64,000 nt of DNA, from positions 86,641,877-86,705,876 of the forward strand of contig CM019063.1 of assembly GCA_009667805.1 (NCBI GenBank), written 5' to 3'. Within the stretch, counting starts at the first letter, position 1. Each line of letters starts with the position of its first letter. This document shows, piece by piece, positions 45,165 through 56,593 of this stretch. This DNA comes from Leptobrachium leishanense (taxonomy: Eukaryota; Chordata; Amphibia; Anura; Megophryidae). The notes beneath the pieces were generated by a model that saw only the letters and a list, made by a program, of their open reading frames with translations, did no database searches and had not been told where the DNA came from. Both the position numbers and the translations under genes were made by a program.

Positions 45165-45515
45165 ACAAAAAGAAAGTGTCTCGATTCTCCTTTTCCTACA
45201 GAGCACCGCTGTTATGGAATAACCTCCCAGACACCATCAAATCTTCCCCTAGTCTAACGTCACTTAAGAGCTACCTATTAACATACCTCAATACGTAATG
45301 CACCTGTAAACATGTAACATAATGAATATATTTCCTACATATTTATTTTCTGTTAATCTGTACATTTGTGTTTTGTTTTTAAAATCTTGCATTTATTACT
45401 TTGTATTTCTGTAAAATTTCAATGCTCTTGAACCCAGGGCGTACTTGAAAACGAGAGAAATCTCAATGTATCCTTCCTGGAAAAATACTTTATAAATAAA
45501 TAATAAATAGATATC
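45165..45515 (+). mobile_element. 5'-truncated LINE (copy 3), 3' end only
   Basis: Plus-strand copy of the same LINE as 541-3830. It encodes the last ~45 residues (YKKKVSRFSFSYRAP and LWNNLPDTIKSSPSL) and the stop, then a 3' UTR with AATGTATCCTTCCTGG and an AAATAAATAATAAATA tail. Truncation starts at CCACAATACAAAAAG. Confidence 0.85.
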
Positions 45516-45742
45516 TAACCTATAATGTACTCTAAATCTCTATAATGTTCTCTATTTCTAAAATAGAGACTTTTCATCACGAGGGGAAGCACGCTTATAA
45601 ACCTATGCAGAAGGTAATACAGTTTTGTTATCTTGTTATTATTAACAGAAAAGAATTACAATAACATAAACATAAAAAATAAAGGCATGAAATAAATAAA
45701 ATGATAAATACATTAACATAATTAACGCAATGAGAAAACCTA

Positions 45743-46606
45743 CAGGGTTATTCAAAGATAATCGAAAAGTCACTGCACGTTCGGTGACTTTTCGTTCTCT
45801 TCAAATCGGTGCGATTTGGCGATCCCATTTCGGCGACCCTGCGCTGTATTCAGCAAGCACCACAGCACCGTCGTAATGCAGGGAAAAGTCGCCGCAAACC
45901 CGCCAAAAACTCACCGCAAAACCCAGGCGAATGCACACTGAAACCCTCAAAAATATCTGGATTAACCCCGCTGAACACGCCGGAGAAACCCGAGCAGGAG
46001 CCGATCACAGCGCAGAGCAGTCGCCGGGAAAAACCCGACACCGCAGGCGAATGGAGTGAAAAAAACCAAAAACATTACGCTTGAATGTTTGAAAAGTGAA
46101 ACGCTGTTTGCAAAGAAACTACTGAGCGAAAATGTCTGAAATTTACATTTAAGATCCAATGAATGATAATAAAAAGGTCTGTTACAGAAAAAAGAAAAAA
46201 CGATTTAAAAACAAAGAAAACAGAAAAAAAATGTTTGCAAAAAATGCCGAAAAAATCTAAAAATAAATACTTTTTACTGCAGAATATTGAAATAAACGGT
46301 TTATTAGATATTGAATTAAAATGGAAATATTTTTAACATTGAAGCCCATGGGAATTGCCTGAATAAACCTGTCGAATTAAACCACCGAATGGCAGGGCAT
46401 TTTGGCAACCTTTCCCTGCTGTTTTGTGTTCTCTGAATAGACCAAGCATTCCTTCTCTATGGGGATTCACTGCCCTCGAACGGACACCGTATGTGCAGGC
46501 AATTCGCCAACATTTGTCGAACTGCCTGCTCTCTGAATAGCCGAATGGCCAGGAAAGGCGTTCGGTTACCTTTCGCCAGCAATTCGGATCTCTTTGAATA
46601 ACCCTG
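45743..46606 (+). mobile_element. Long CAGGGTTATTC element (family B, 864 bp)
   Basis: Ends CAGGGTTATTCAAAGATAAT and ATCTCTTTGAATAACCCTG. Flanks are CTA on the left (45740-45742) and ATA on the right (46607-46609), a 3-bp duplication with one substitution. Internal order is the same as in 36089-36941. A family A MITE begins only 12 bp beyond its right end. Confidence 0.86.
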
Positions 46607-46617
46607 ATAGTGTATTA

Positions 46618-46797
46618 CTGGGTTATTCAGAGAGCGTGAAAAGCAGGAGAATGACTGGTGAATGACAAATTCTAGGTCAAAATAGCCGATTTGGAAAGTG
46701 AGATGAAAGGGAGAATTTTTCTGGTTTGGCTATTTTGACCTAGAATTTTTCATTCTCCAGTCATTATCCTGCTTTTCACGCTCTCTGAATAACCCTG
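46618..46797. mobile_element. MITE of CAGGGTTATTC family A (180 bp)
   Basis: Ends CTGGGTTATTCAGAGAGCG and CGCTCTCTGAATAACCCTG, flanked by TTA (46615-46617 and 46798-46800). The two arms are nearly fully complementary across the element. It is the cleanest copy of the short family here. Confidence 0.88.
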
Positions 46798-46800
46798 TTA

Positions 46801-48691
46801 ATGTCTTAATACGTGTGTTAAGTGAAGCCTGGAAACAAATGGAAATGCTGTGATTCAGTCCTTTAATAAATAAATAAATCTGTGAAAATAACTGGTGTTA
46901 GCGTGATTTATATCGAAGACTGCTTATAAAAGTAATCCTGTAGTTTATTAGAAGAGGGGCCAACCGACACGTTACAAGTCACACCAATTAGGCCTATCCA
47001 AAGGTATACGCCTCCGTTTCAACTGTTGTCTGGGAAATTATGCATTGTACTAAACACCATGGGACCCACATTTTGGTAAAGCAGACAGTTAAAAGGGTAA
47101 CATAGGGTTAAAAGAAGAGGGAAGGGAAACGAGGAGTTATACCTTAAACACTCTTGACCCCATCCGCACCCCCCTCTCATTTTAACCCTTTAGTTTTCTT
47201 GAAAAACGTAACTTGTCCAGCGCTGGTTCTCCTTTTCAGCCCTGCAGGACGTGCCATGGTGTTGTAAAGCTTGCTGTAAAACTTACTCTAACTTTTAAAA
47301 CGTATACCTTTTTTAACTAAAGTAAAAGTCGCAGAAAGCTGGATACTGCAGCTAATCCAGCGGCTTTCAATGCTGAAAGACTCCTGTTCCAAGCAGGGCT
47401 AACGGAATTTTGGGAGTTGTACAATGGACCCACACGTAGGCTGCAATTGTAAAGTTTTGATGAAAGAAATTGTAGGGGCAAAGGGTGCTCTGGACCTACA
47501 CTGAATGTTACTCCACACTGCCCCAGGGGTATGTTTGACACCAGAAACACAGAGAATAATGTAAAAAAGCGTAGCCCTTAGGCACGTAGAGCTTATGTAT
47601 CGGATGATCTACCGATAATTTTAGTTGAATTTATGCACAATGATAATTAAAACATAAAAGTCCTCCTATATATTAGCCATAGGGTTAGTGCATATATGAT
47701 GGCTTATAGTTCCCCAAAATTCAAAGGGCCATTTATGTTTATTTATTCTTTTTTGTTGAAGAGTCAGGACATATAGGTCAGATTTTCAAGTGTCCTCTTT
47801 GTTGTCCCCCAAATGTTGTATTGGTGGAATCTTCTATATATAGCAGGTTCAGCGGGGCTTCTAAATGTTCTGTAGGGTGTATAGAAAAAGGAAAGACCAT
47901 TGCGCAGTATTCAGCAAAAGTGGCCCCTATTTGTTCCTCTGGGGGGTACTTACAGAATTCAGAGCCCCTGTCCTGGCTCTGAGGAAATCCCGCGTGTAGG
48001 GTATTATATGGCAACCCTTAGCCCTCTTGGTAATCCTCCATCAACCCGATCAGATCGTCAGTGGAGTAAAGGAAAATAAAAATCCACCCTCTGGTGGGTT
48101 AAAGAGAATTTTATTCTTATGTAAAATGAATATAAAATGATAATAAAAGCACTCTTAGTGCTGCTGAAACGCGTTTCGCCGAGTTATTCGGCTTCATCAG
48201 TCAGTCAATTGTAAAGTTTTCACTGTATGTTGCACATTATTGACTAAAGTACTAAATGTATCTTGAAGTGCAATTTCTCACCCTGCACTCAGCTGATTCA
48301 GCCCCATAAACCTCCCCATGCAGCAGCGAGCAGATAAGACTGGTCATGCTGCATAGTGCCCCTTTACTTCGAAATGAATGCTGTTGAGGAGCACATGGTA
48401 GAGATGCATACAGGCTTTTTAGAACCCAGGAATACGATTGGACCCCAGATTGCCACACAGGACTAAAGGGACGCTATATTTTTGCTGCCCTCCCTTTTTG
48501 CACTTAAATAATTGGGTAGTTGCCAGATTATGAAAGGGATGTGTGTATAAAGCCATATACCCTAAAGCGTGGGCGCCTATAAAGTTATATATCGTTTTTA
48601 CCAATGGATGCAGTTATAATGATAAGTAAGTGATATGATGCCGCCCTGGGATAAAAAACACAGAAAAAACAACCAAAATCTGTGCTAAACA
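46801..48691. other. Unassigned DNA with a retroelement-like motif
   Basis: 48165-48200 contains GAAACGCGTTTCGCC followed by CGGCTTCATCAG, a motif seen in dispersed amphibian repeats; a similar GACGTTTCGG lies at the window end. 47090-47400 resembles 54420-54700 (GGCTAA..., AATCCAGNGGCT words). No termini or genes are supportable. Confidence 0.35.
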
Positions 48692-49320
48692 AAGATGAGG
48701 GAGGTGTAGCAGGTATCCCTGACAGCGCATCAATAGAGCAAAACACTGGAATGCAATTGAAACATCTGCATATGCATATATACAGTCAGGTCCAGAAATA
48801 TTGGGACATCGACACAATTCTAACATCTTTGGCTCTATACACCACCACAATGGAGTTGGAATGAAACAAACACAATGTGCTTTAACTGCAGACTGTCAGC
48901 TTTAATTTGAGGGTATGTACATCCAACTCAGGTGAACGGTGTAGGATTTACAGCAGTTTTTTATCTTCCACTTTCACGGACTGCTATACGCACTATTGCA
49001 CTCAATTGAAATATTGGACATTTTTCGCACTTTTTGTGCATGTCCATCGGATTAGCATTGGACATTTAATTTGTGCACTTTATTGATAATTATCTACAGG
49101 TTTCTACGTATCCTCTTATATGCACTATTGCACTAAGCCCTGTTGTTTTTATTGTTTTAAGGCACCGCTGCACTTTACTGTTTTGTTGCACTTTATTTCA
49201 CTATTGTGCCTACTGTTGAGGCACTTTATTTCATCATATATATATGCAAATGCTTCAATTGCATTCTAGTGTTTTGCACTACTGATGCGCTGTCAGGGAT
49301 ACCTGCGACACCTCCCTCAC
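48692..49320. repeat. ~630-bp unit with ~80-bp inverted ends around a Tc1 tip
   Basis: Left arm 48692-48780 (GATGAGGGAGGTGTAGCAGG ... TGCATATGCATATA) is the reverse complement of right arm 49242-49320 (TATGCAAATGCTTCAATTGC ... ACACCTCCCTCA). Inside lies one outer terminal segment of a Tc1 element (48783-48958, starting CAGTCAGGTCC) and a TTGCACTTTATT-rich stretch. The Tc1 piece has no opposite end. Confidence 0.7.
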
Positions 49321-49765
49321 AGTTGTCAGATTATGCCTGTCGATGATTGTGTGAGTGGAGGAAACTTCAGCGCTTCACACAGCAATATCTGGCTAAGGAC
49401 AGGATGGCACAATGATGAATGAAAGGAAATGGGACAATCATGCAATGGTGCAATTTCACCAGCCCCGGAACCCTTGGGATGCCCTGTAATCCCCTTGTTT
49501 GTCCAATCCAGGCCAGATCTTACCCTTCTCTGATCCATTCCTCTCATTCTATATCCTTATCTGGTCCAGGACATCCCTGCAGCTTGCCATGTTTATGGCT
49601 ACCTGCCCTCCAGAGCACAGACCAACTCCCTATGTAATGGCGGTACTTCCTCTTAGGAGCGCTCTGCATTCGGTGCCGGATTTTCATCTCAGGAGCCTAT
49701 AGGCAAAGAAATGTGAAGCACCCCTAACCCCCTCCCCCAACAACAAAAAATTGTCAAAGTGATTT
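49321..49765. other. Unassigned DNA
   Basis: Overlapping short frames on both strands, nothing recognisable. Confidence 0.3.
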
Positions 49766-49769
49766 TTAA

Positions 49770-51369
49770 CTCCTTAGGGACCGCTGACGTACCATGTACG
49801 TCCTGCCCACGGGTCTCCCTTAGACCCGTGGACGTACATGGTACATCAGCGGGCTCCTAACCTCCCTTCCGCCGATACTCACCTCCCTTGACGGCTCCCA
49901 CGGCGTGTTTGGCAAACTGGAAGCTTGCCCTGTCGTTTCCTGGGGGCCGGCACACTGCGTGATGACGTCATCGGCAGGCGCCGGTATGTAAAATTCAGGA
50001 ACCCTAAAGCGATGCAAGTTGCACCGCTGGAAAGGTGAGAGTCTCCCCTTTTCAGTGGTGTACAGCATTAACCAGTTCGCTGCCGTATCGCGATTCGGCA
50101 CCAATCAGCGCCAGATCGCAATTCAAACCTGGAGGTGGCTAACCTCCTAGATGTCAGCCAAGCCTCCGGTTCCCCCTACCCACTGACATCCTCACCAGAT
50201 GTGTGAGGATGTCAGTGGGCCAGTTAACCCCTAGCTGCCAAGTGGAGATGAGGGGGATCCTTTGGATCCCCTTATCTCTCAATCCATGGCAGCTAGAGGG
50301 TCATGTTTGACATCATTGGAACATACATTTGCATGAATGGGATTCTTTTTTAACACTTTCACTGCTGAGCCATTCACTCCCATTTGCTGAGCTCACTTTG
50401 ACCATTTTTTGAACATGACTAGGTTTGGTGTAAAAATTAAATAATTAAAAAATAAAGAAATAATAATAAAAAAAATAAAAAATAGTTTTTAATTATTTTT
50501 TGTCTGTTTTTTTTTTTTTGTTAAATAGGACCTAGGCGCACATAGGTGAACTGGCTCAGCAGCAGTGAAGGGGTTAAAAAACAAAAACATGTAAAAATTG
50601 GGTATTTCTATTCTCGGGACAAAATTTTTAAACTATTTAGCTTGGGTCTTTTTTGGTGGTTGTAGATTTTGGGGATTAAATTGAAAAAATTGTGGTTTTA
50701 CCCTTTTTTTCATCATATTTCATTTTTTTTTTTTTTTATAGTAAATTATAGGATATGATGGAAATAATGGTATTTTTAGAAAGTCCATTTAATGGCGGGA
50801 AAAACCGTGTATAATATGTGTGGGTTGCATAAACGAGTAAGGCTAGGGTCAAACGAAAGCATTTTTACACGCGAACGTAAAAAGTGCGTCGGAACGAATT
50901 GACGTATTTTTTTTCACGGAATTCGCGAAAACGGTCATACGATGCGCATTTTTTCGTGCGTGATTTCTTTCGGATCGTCAATAAAACTCTTTTTGCGTCT
51001 GGACGTTATGTAGGCTGGACATTAGCAGTGTCTGACATCTCCTAATCACGCAAACACGCCGCTATGCGCAGCTGCGCACTCTGTACGTCCGTACTAGCGG
51101 TTCGGCGTTCTCGAGAAAATGCGTTCGTTTTCCACTTGCGTTGCGCGGCCGGACTTCGTGCGACCGTACTTCGTATATTGGCCTTCATTGCCCGTCATTT
51201 GCTGCTAGGGCGGCCGTGATTAAGTGCGCCAGAACGCACGTTAAAAGTGCGCTGGTCTGACCCCAGCCTAAGAGGAAAATTTGACCTAAACCCTAACAGC
51301 GCAGAAACGTAAAAACAGCAGCGGGCACTAAAGGACGGATTTGCGTAAAACCGCCCAGTCCCTAAGGGT
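49770..51369 (+). mobile_element. TTAA-bounded DNA element carrying a PIF MITE
   Basis: Ends TCCTTAGGGACCGCTGACG and CCAGTCCCTAAGGG, with TTAA at 49766-49769 and 51370-51373. It matches 25323-26480, including the GCTGACGTACCATGTACGTC stem and one TGACGTCA (49963-49970). Its right part is interrupted after AAACGAGTAA by the MITE at 50841-51268; the host sequence resumes at AAGAGGAAAATTTG. Without the MITE it would be about 1.17 kb. Confidence 0.88.
50841..51268. mobile_element. PIF/Harbinger-type MITE inside a TTAA element
   Basis: Ends GGCTAGGGTCAAACGAAAGC and GCTGGTCTGACCCCAGCC. TAA on both sides (50838-50840 and 51269-51271) is confirmed by the empty site in the sister elements, which read ACGAGTAAGAGG (about 26378 relative, and 29514-29525). 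This is a directly demonstrated insertion with a TWA duplication. Confidence 0.92.
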
Positions 51370-51373
51370 TTAA

Positions 51374-51829
51374 AATTTTCGTTTTGGGGCAAACTTAAAA
51401 AAGCATGGTAGTAAAAAAAAAAAAAAAAATAGAAACCAGTCTCTCTACTCAAATCAAGAGAAGAGGCAGAATCTGTTGCCTTAGTTGAGTTAGTGCAGCG
51501 GCATTGTTTGTTTTATAAGTAAGAGCATATTTTGCCTTTGCCATAGAACAGAGGAAATTCTTTTTTTTACTTTTACTGCATTGCTCAGATTTCAAAATCC
51601 ACAGAACAGGGAATTCAACATGATTAGCTTCATTGCTTTTAGAGACACAACACATTGGATTGACAACTTCGTAAGGAACCAAAATCAGAGTTTTTAGCTT
51701 TATTATTGCACTTGTACACAAATGCGGTTTTGCGCACTGTTCCCTACCTGGGCGGCTGCGTAAACACGGAGTATTCAGGAAACTTCATGTATAAAACTTT
51801 ACAAGAAACAAGGTTGTCATTTGTGCTTA
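51374..51829. other. Unassigned DNA
   Basis: Includes a 16-A run near 51414-51429. No genes or ends recognised. Confidence 0.3.
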
Positions 51830-51963
51830 TTCCGCCTAGGAAGCCAGACCGACGTGGGACCCCAGCCAGAGCGGGGAGTATAGGACCATGACTTACATAG
51901 TACGTCCTTGGCCCTTAATGGGAATTATCCCCATGATGTACGATGTCAGTGGTCCTTAAGGGG
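51830..51963. mobile_element. Right-end fragment of a TTAA element
   Basis: Ends in CAGTGGTCCTTAAGGGG followed by TTAA (51964-51967), the terminal sequence of the TTAA family, preceded by a TACATAGTACGTCC/GATGTACGATGTC stem. GACCGACGTGGGACCCCAGC upstream resembles 21400-21420. No left end found. Confidence 0.55.
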
Positions 51964-52790
51964 TTAAATGCGAAGCCCACATGCCAAGCACCCTCTTTCA
52001 AGGTGGGTCTTAACCTAATGAAACCAAAGGTTGCTTTACAGGCAACCACATGTCCTGCTGCTTCTCAGCTAAGAGACAGAATGGTTGGTTTATATGTATC
52101 CCCTCACCAATAATAATAATGAGGTATAACTCTACTGATTATTTTAGTTGCATAGAAAAAAAATGTTCTCTGAAAACGAAAATACCAGTTTAAAAAGAAT
52201 TTTATCAAACCACTATATAGCCTCGTCACCATTTGACATTATATTTATTATGTCTAATAAAGTAAGACATTTGCATGTGTTTTTCCTCCTCCTTAAGCAC
52301 ATTATTTTTCATTACTTCATTTTTCACCTATTTTCTTTTCCAAGAAGCCATTTTTCATACGGCGATGAGAGCACATTGTAAAATGCATCATATGACAGAA
52401 AGTGAAATGTACGCAACAAGTTCACTTTGAGTTTGTTCTAGCGGTGGTCTTAAGATTCCTCAATTTGGTGTGTCTTTGAGAATGAGCATGAAGGTAATTT
52501 GACATACAGGTTGAGCACCCCTTATCTGGAATTATAAAATTTGGAGAACTCTGAAATCATACCGAACTATGGGTGCTCCGGACACCTGCGGCCTCTTGGG
52601 AACCTGGTTCAAGAGCGCTGCAGCAAGCCGTGGAAAATGCTAGGATTCTCTGGGCAACCCAGCTTGTGACATGCTGCCCGGAGTCACATGGACTCCAAGC
52701 ATCATGTCCTGGAAGAAACGCCTCATAACACTCTCAATGTGTGTACCCATTGGGAGTTACAGCTCTCCTGTCACAATTCCCTTCCTCTAA

Positions 52791-53198
52791 GGCTGGGGTC
52801 AGACGAACGCAGTGCGAACGTGCGTTGAGCCGCACTTTATTACGGCCGTAGTAGCAGCAAATGACGGCCAATATACGAAGTACGGCCACATGAAAGTTGG
52901 GCCGCACAACGCAAGTGGCAAACAAACGCATTTTTTCGAGAACGTGGAACCGCTAGTACTGATGCACAGAGTGCGCTGCGTCGGCATAGCGGCGTGTGTG
53001 CGTGATTAAGAGACGTCAGACGCTGCACATGTCCGGCCTACATCACGTCCATTTGTTTTTCATAGCTCCATCATAAAATACGACCAAAATTGTACATCGT
53101 ATGACCGCTATCGCGTCTTCCGTGGAAAAAATGCGTTCGGACACATCAATGCACTTTTTGACGGTAGACGTGAAAAATGCGTTCGTCTGACCCTAGCC
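52791..53198. mobile_element. PIF/Harbinger-type MITE
   Basis: Ends GGCTGGGGTCAGACGAACGC and CGTTCGTCTGACCCTAGCC. Left flank TAA (52788-52790), right flank AAA (53199-53201), one mismatch. It has inserted 5 bp from the left end of the hAT MITE at 53204, splitting that element's target duplication. Confidence 0.82.
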
Positions 53199-53203
53199 AA
53201 AGA

Positions 53204-53387
53204 CAGTGGTTCCCAACCGCGGTCCTCAAGTACCCCCAACAGGCTAGGTTTTCCAGTTATCTGAAGCACAGCACAGGTGATATGATTTGCTGCTCAGTGA
53301 TTACAGGATTCAGTCTGCATTTCCCCAAGGTGATCCTTAAAACTTGGCCTGTTAGGGATACTTGAGGACCGCGGTTTGGAACCACTG
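53204..53387. mobile_element. 184-bp hAT MITE (CAGTGGTTCCCAACC ends)
   Basis: Ends CAGTGGTTCCCAACCGCGGT and ACCGCGGTTTGGAACCACTG are inverted, continuing inward with CCTCAAGTA and TACTTGAGG. The right 8-mer CTCTAAAT (53388-53395) matches at six of eight positions with CTCTAA (52785-52790) plus GA (53202-53203), the left copy now separated by the PIF MITE. End sequence and 8-bp duplication both indicate hAT. Confidence 0.85.
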
Positions 53388-53469
53388 CTCTAAATGATCA
53401 GATTCTGAAATCTGGAAGAATCCGAAATCTACAAAGCTCGGGGGCCTTCATTTCTTTTTGATAATCTTT

Positions 53470-55026
53470 TTGCGTCTCTCGTTCTAGAATGATCGAGGAA
53501 GCCTTATATTTTATGAAACTGCAGTAGAGAAAAAGTAAATATAACAGATTTATGGATTTATATGTGTACACTAACTTATAATGTAACAGCGAACACATAT
53601 TTGTTTAAAACTCAAACAATGCTGGCGAAAACATTAGAGTGATGTTTCAGTGGGCATTAAATGGAGATCAAAAATCCCTTGGGATCAAGAAAACACACAT
53701 TAAACTATTCTAAGAAAAATACTCGGAAAAGGATTTCTTGGAAAAAGCAAATAGCTGATAAATAGAGGGAATTAAAAGGAATGGTGATTAAATACATTCG
53801 CATTTCTTTCTTTATTTGACATTTAAACATTTGGAAATAAACCTAATGTTAAATGGTGAAGAGGCTAAACAGAAGCTTGTCTAACCAAGGCTGCAGCAAC
53901 CTTGCATCATGTTGGATAAAAATCCTTTTTCCGAGTTTTCTGGGAATTTATTTCTATACAAGTGAAATAATCAAGTTAAAGTGAAATCCCTTGGGGTTTT
54001 GGTTTCTTAAGACGTTATCAATCCGATATATTGTATCACTGAAATCAATGAAGCAAATCGTGATTGATTCCCTGTTCGGCGGTTGTTGACTTCTGAGCAA
54101 CGATCCACTTAAATTCTGCTTGAGAACTCGCTGCTCGGTTTCGTGTGATGTGACTTCAGCTTTCAATGAAAGCCTGGGACTCCAGAGAAAGTCAGATTCT
54201 ACTCCCGAATCTCTCTAATAATGATTAGCTTCGTCAATAAATTTAATGTCAGAAACTGTCACAGCTGAAAAACTGGTTCCTCCTTCTCTTTAATATCTTA
54301 TTCTTCAAAAGTTAAGTACTGCGCTAGATTTCTCCGAAAAAACGTAACCTAGCACTCCTACCCATCATGTATCTTAATGGAATAATTACAATTTATTTGG
54401 TTCTAATGTACTTTTACATAAAAGGGAAACTATAGGGCTAAACCGCGAAGTGGTAGGAAATAGAGGTCTTAGACATTAACCCCTTTTGATCCCTTCCCAC
54501 TCCCATTTTAACTCTGTGGTTTCCTGTATGAACTCACCCCTATCCAGTGCTGGTCTCTGGAGGATATTGCATGCTTCCAGCTCAGTATGTCATGTAACCA
54601 CAGCGGGGGGGGGGGGGGGGTGCAGGGTGCTCCAGCCAATCCAGTGGCTCTCGGTGCATGAAGGCTTTGACACCATTAGATGGGGCTGGTATCCCAAGTA
54701 CTCCAAGGACAGGAAACCTCAACTAAGGTTCTGGGTAAGACCAAGTCCCTGAATTTGGATGGCTGAATTAGCCCTCTGACGTCCCATCAGAGAGGAGCAG
54801 GGAGCTTGGTGCAGTGTGACCATGCAGATAAAATAGATTGCTCACACTGATTGATGGTAAAAGGTTTTGCTGTGAAAGCCAACAAGTAAACATATTGTGG
54901 GGAGGATGAAAAGTGGGAATTCAATCTATACTATATATAGTTTGCTAAACTCTATCCATTTAGGTTGTCTTCAAACCTACAGCCATGCGCCATTGAGTGA
55001 TAAAATGAGGTAGAACTCCTATATAC
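53470..55026. other. Unassigned DNA (1.6 kb)
   Basis: Contains a pure G run of about 18 (54604-54620). 54420-54700 has distant resemblance to 47090-47400. No supported gene. Confidence 0.3.
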
Positions 55027-55029
55027 ATA

Positions 55030-55840
55030 CAGGCAGGTTATTCAAAGAGAATCGAAAAGTCACCGCACGTTTGGTGACTTATCGTTCCCTGCGATCCTAG
55101 TTCGCCGACCCTGCGGTGTATTCAGCAAGCACCACAGGGCCCCCCGTACTGCAGGGAAAAGCCGCCGTACGCCGCTAAAACAACTCAACCCCACCGAACA
55201 CGCCAGAGAAACCAGACTAGCCGCCAATCACAGCACAGAGCAGCCGCCGGAAAAATTCGACATGCAGATGAATGAGGTGAAGAAAAAAAAAAAAACAGTA
55301 CGCTTGAAAGTTTGAAAATTTAACCACGGTTTGCAAAAAAAAAATACTGAACGAAAATGCCTGGAATTTACATATAAGATCCAATGAATTATAATAAAAA
55401 GGGCTGTTACAGAAAAAAGAAAAAGCAATTAAAAAAAAAACAACGGAAAAATCCTAAAAAGTCTATTAAATAAAGAGACTTTTTACTGCAGATTATGATA
55501 TTAAACGGTTTATTAAATATTGATGTAAAACGGGAATATTTTTAACATTGAAGCCTATGGGATTCGCCTGAATAATAATGCTGGATGAAACCACCGAACA
55601 GCAGGGCATTTCGGCAACTTTTCACTGCTGGTTTTGTGTTCTCTGAATAGATGAAGCATTGCTTCTCTATGGGGATTCACTGCCCTCGAACAGGCACCGA
55701 ACAGGCACCGTATGTGCAGGCAATTCGCCAAGATTTGGCGAACTGCCTGCTCTCTGAATAGCCGAATGGCCAGGAAAGGTAACCGAACGCTGAATTTCAG
55801 TGTTCGGCGTTACCTTTCGGCCACAATTCGGATAACCCCC
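55030..55840 (+). mobile_element. Long CAGGGTTATTC element (family B, worn copy)
   Basis: Diverged ends CAGGCAGGTTATTCAAAG and ATTCGGATAACCCCC, flanked by ATA (55027-55029 and 55841-55843). The interior retains AATCGAAAAGTCACCGCACG near the left, the A-rich middle and GAACAGGCACCG near the right. It lacks parts of the C-rich block seen in the other copies. Confidence 0.8.
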
Positions 55841-55843
55841 ATA

Positions 55844-56092
55844 CATACACATTAATGCGCCCAGTTGCAACTCTATACCCTGACCTTGTACATGGACATA
55901 CCTGTGTATAGTGTGGTAACACAGGCTTCATAAAAATATAAATTTGGTTGTAATGTGCAATGTCTAGTTATGAATGGGGGAAAACTTACTCAAATTGTTA
56001 ATAAGTTTTAAGGTTTTTTTGTACTGCACTCAAAAACTTACGGCAAAGCACTCGGGAATCCTATAGCACCACGATCACTCCCACATCGCCAC
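55844..56092. other. Unassigned DNA interrupted by the following hAT
   Basis: Continues at 59502 beyond the hAT element, since the sequence left of the insertion and right of it are joined by the shared ATCGCCAC. No gene seen. Confidence 0.35.
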
Positions 56093-56593
56093 TAGGGATG
56101 AGCCGAACACCCCCCGAGTTCGGTTCAGGCCCGAACCCGAACTTCCCATTTGTTCGGGTCCGAACCCGAACCCCCATGCAAGTCAATGGGGCTGAAAATT
56201 CGTTTTTTTAGAGTGCCCCCAAGAGGGCATATATGCTACATATTTGCCATAAAAGGTGTATGGGGGTCCGGGTAGTGCCCTGGGGGACAGGAAACCAGGA
56301 CAAAAAGTTAAAAAAAAAGTTTTTAAAGGGACAGTGAGTTTTCCATGAAATAAGGGTTAAAAATAAAAACGAAAAATTCCTTCAAATATCGTGCCTAGGA
56401 AGTCCCCATAACCTGCCCGTGAAGTGGCGGATTTCTAGGATGTATATAAATATGTAAAAACCAAAAAATGACATTTCAAATGTCGGTAAATGCTTTTCCT
56501 TTAATCTATCCATAAACAACTGCTTGGGGCGGCAGTCTGTATGAAAAGAGGAGACATTTTCGTACACGCAGAAAAAGTTTACTGATTTTTTGG

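Larger units (their letters stand above)
52507..53460. mobile_element. Possible pogo/Tigger-like element remnant
   Basis: CAGGTTGAGCACCCCTTATC after TA (52505-52506) resembles the terminus of Tigger/MER2-type elements. AAATCTGGAAGAATCCGAAA beyond the nested MITEs (53408-53427) has the internal character of the same type. No right terminus found; two MITEs (52791-53198 and 53204-53387) are nested in it. Confidence 0.4.
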
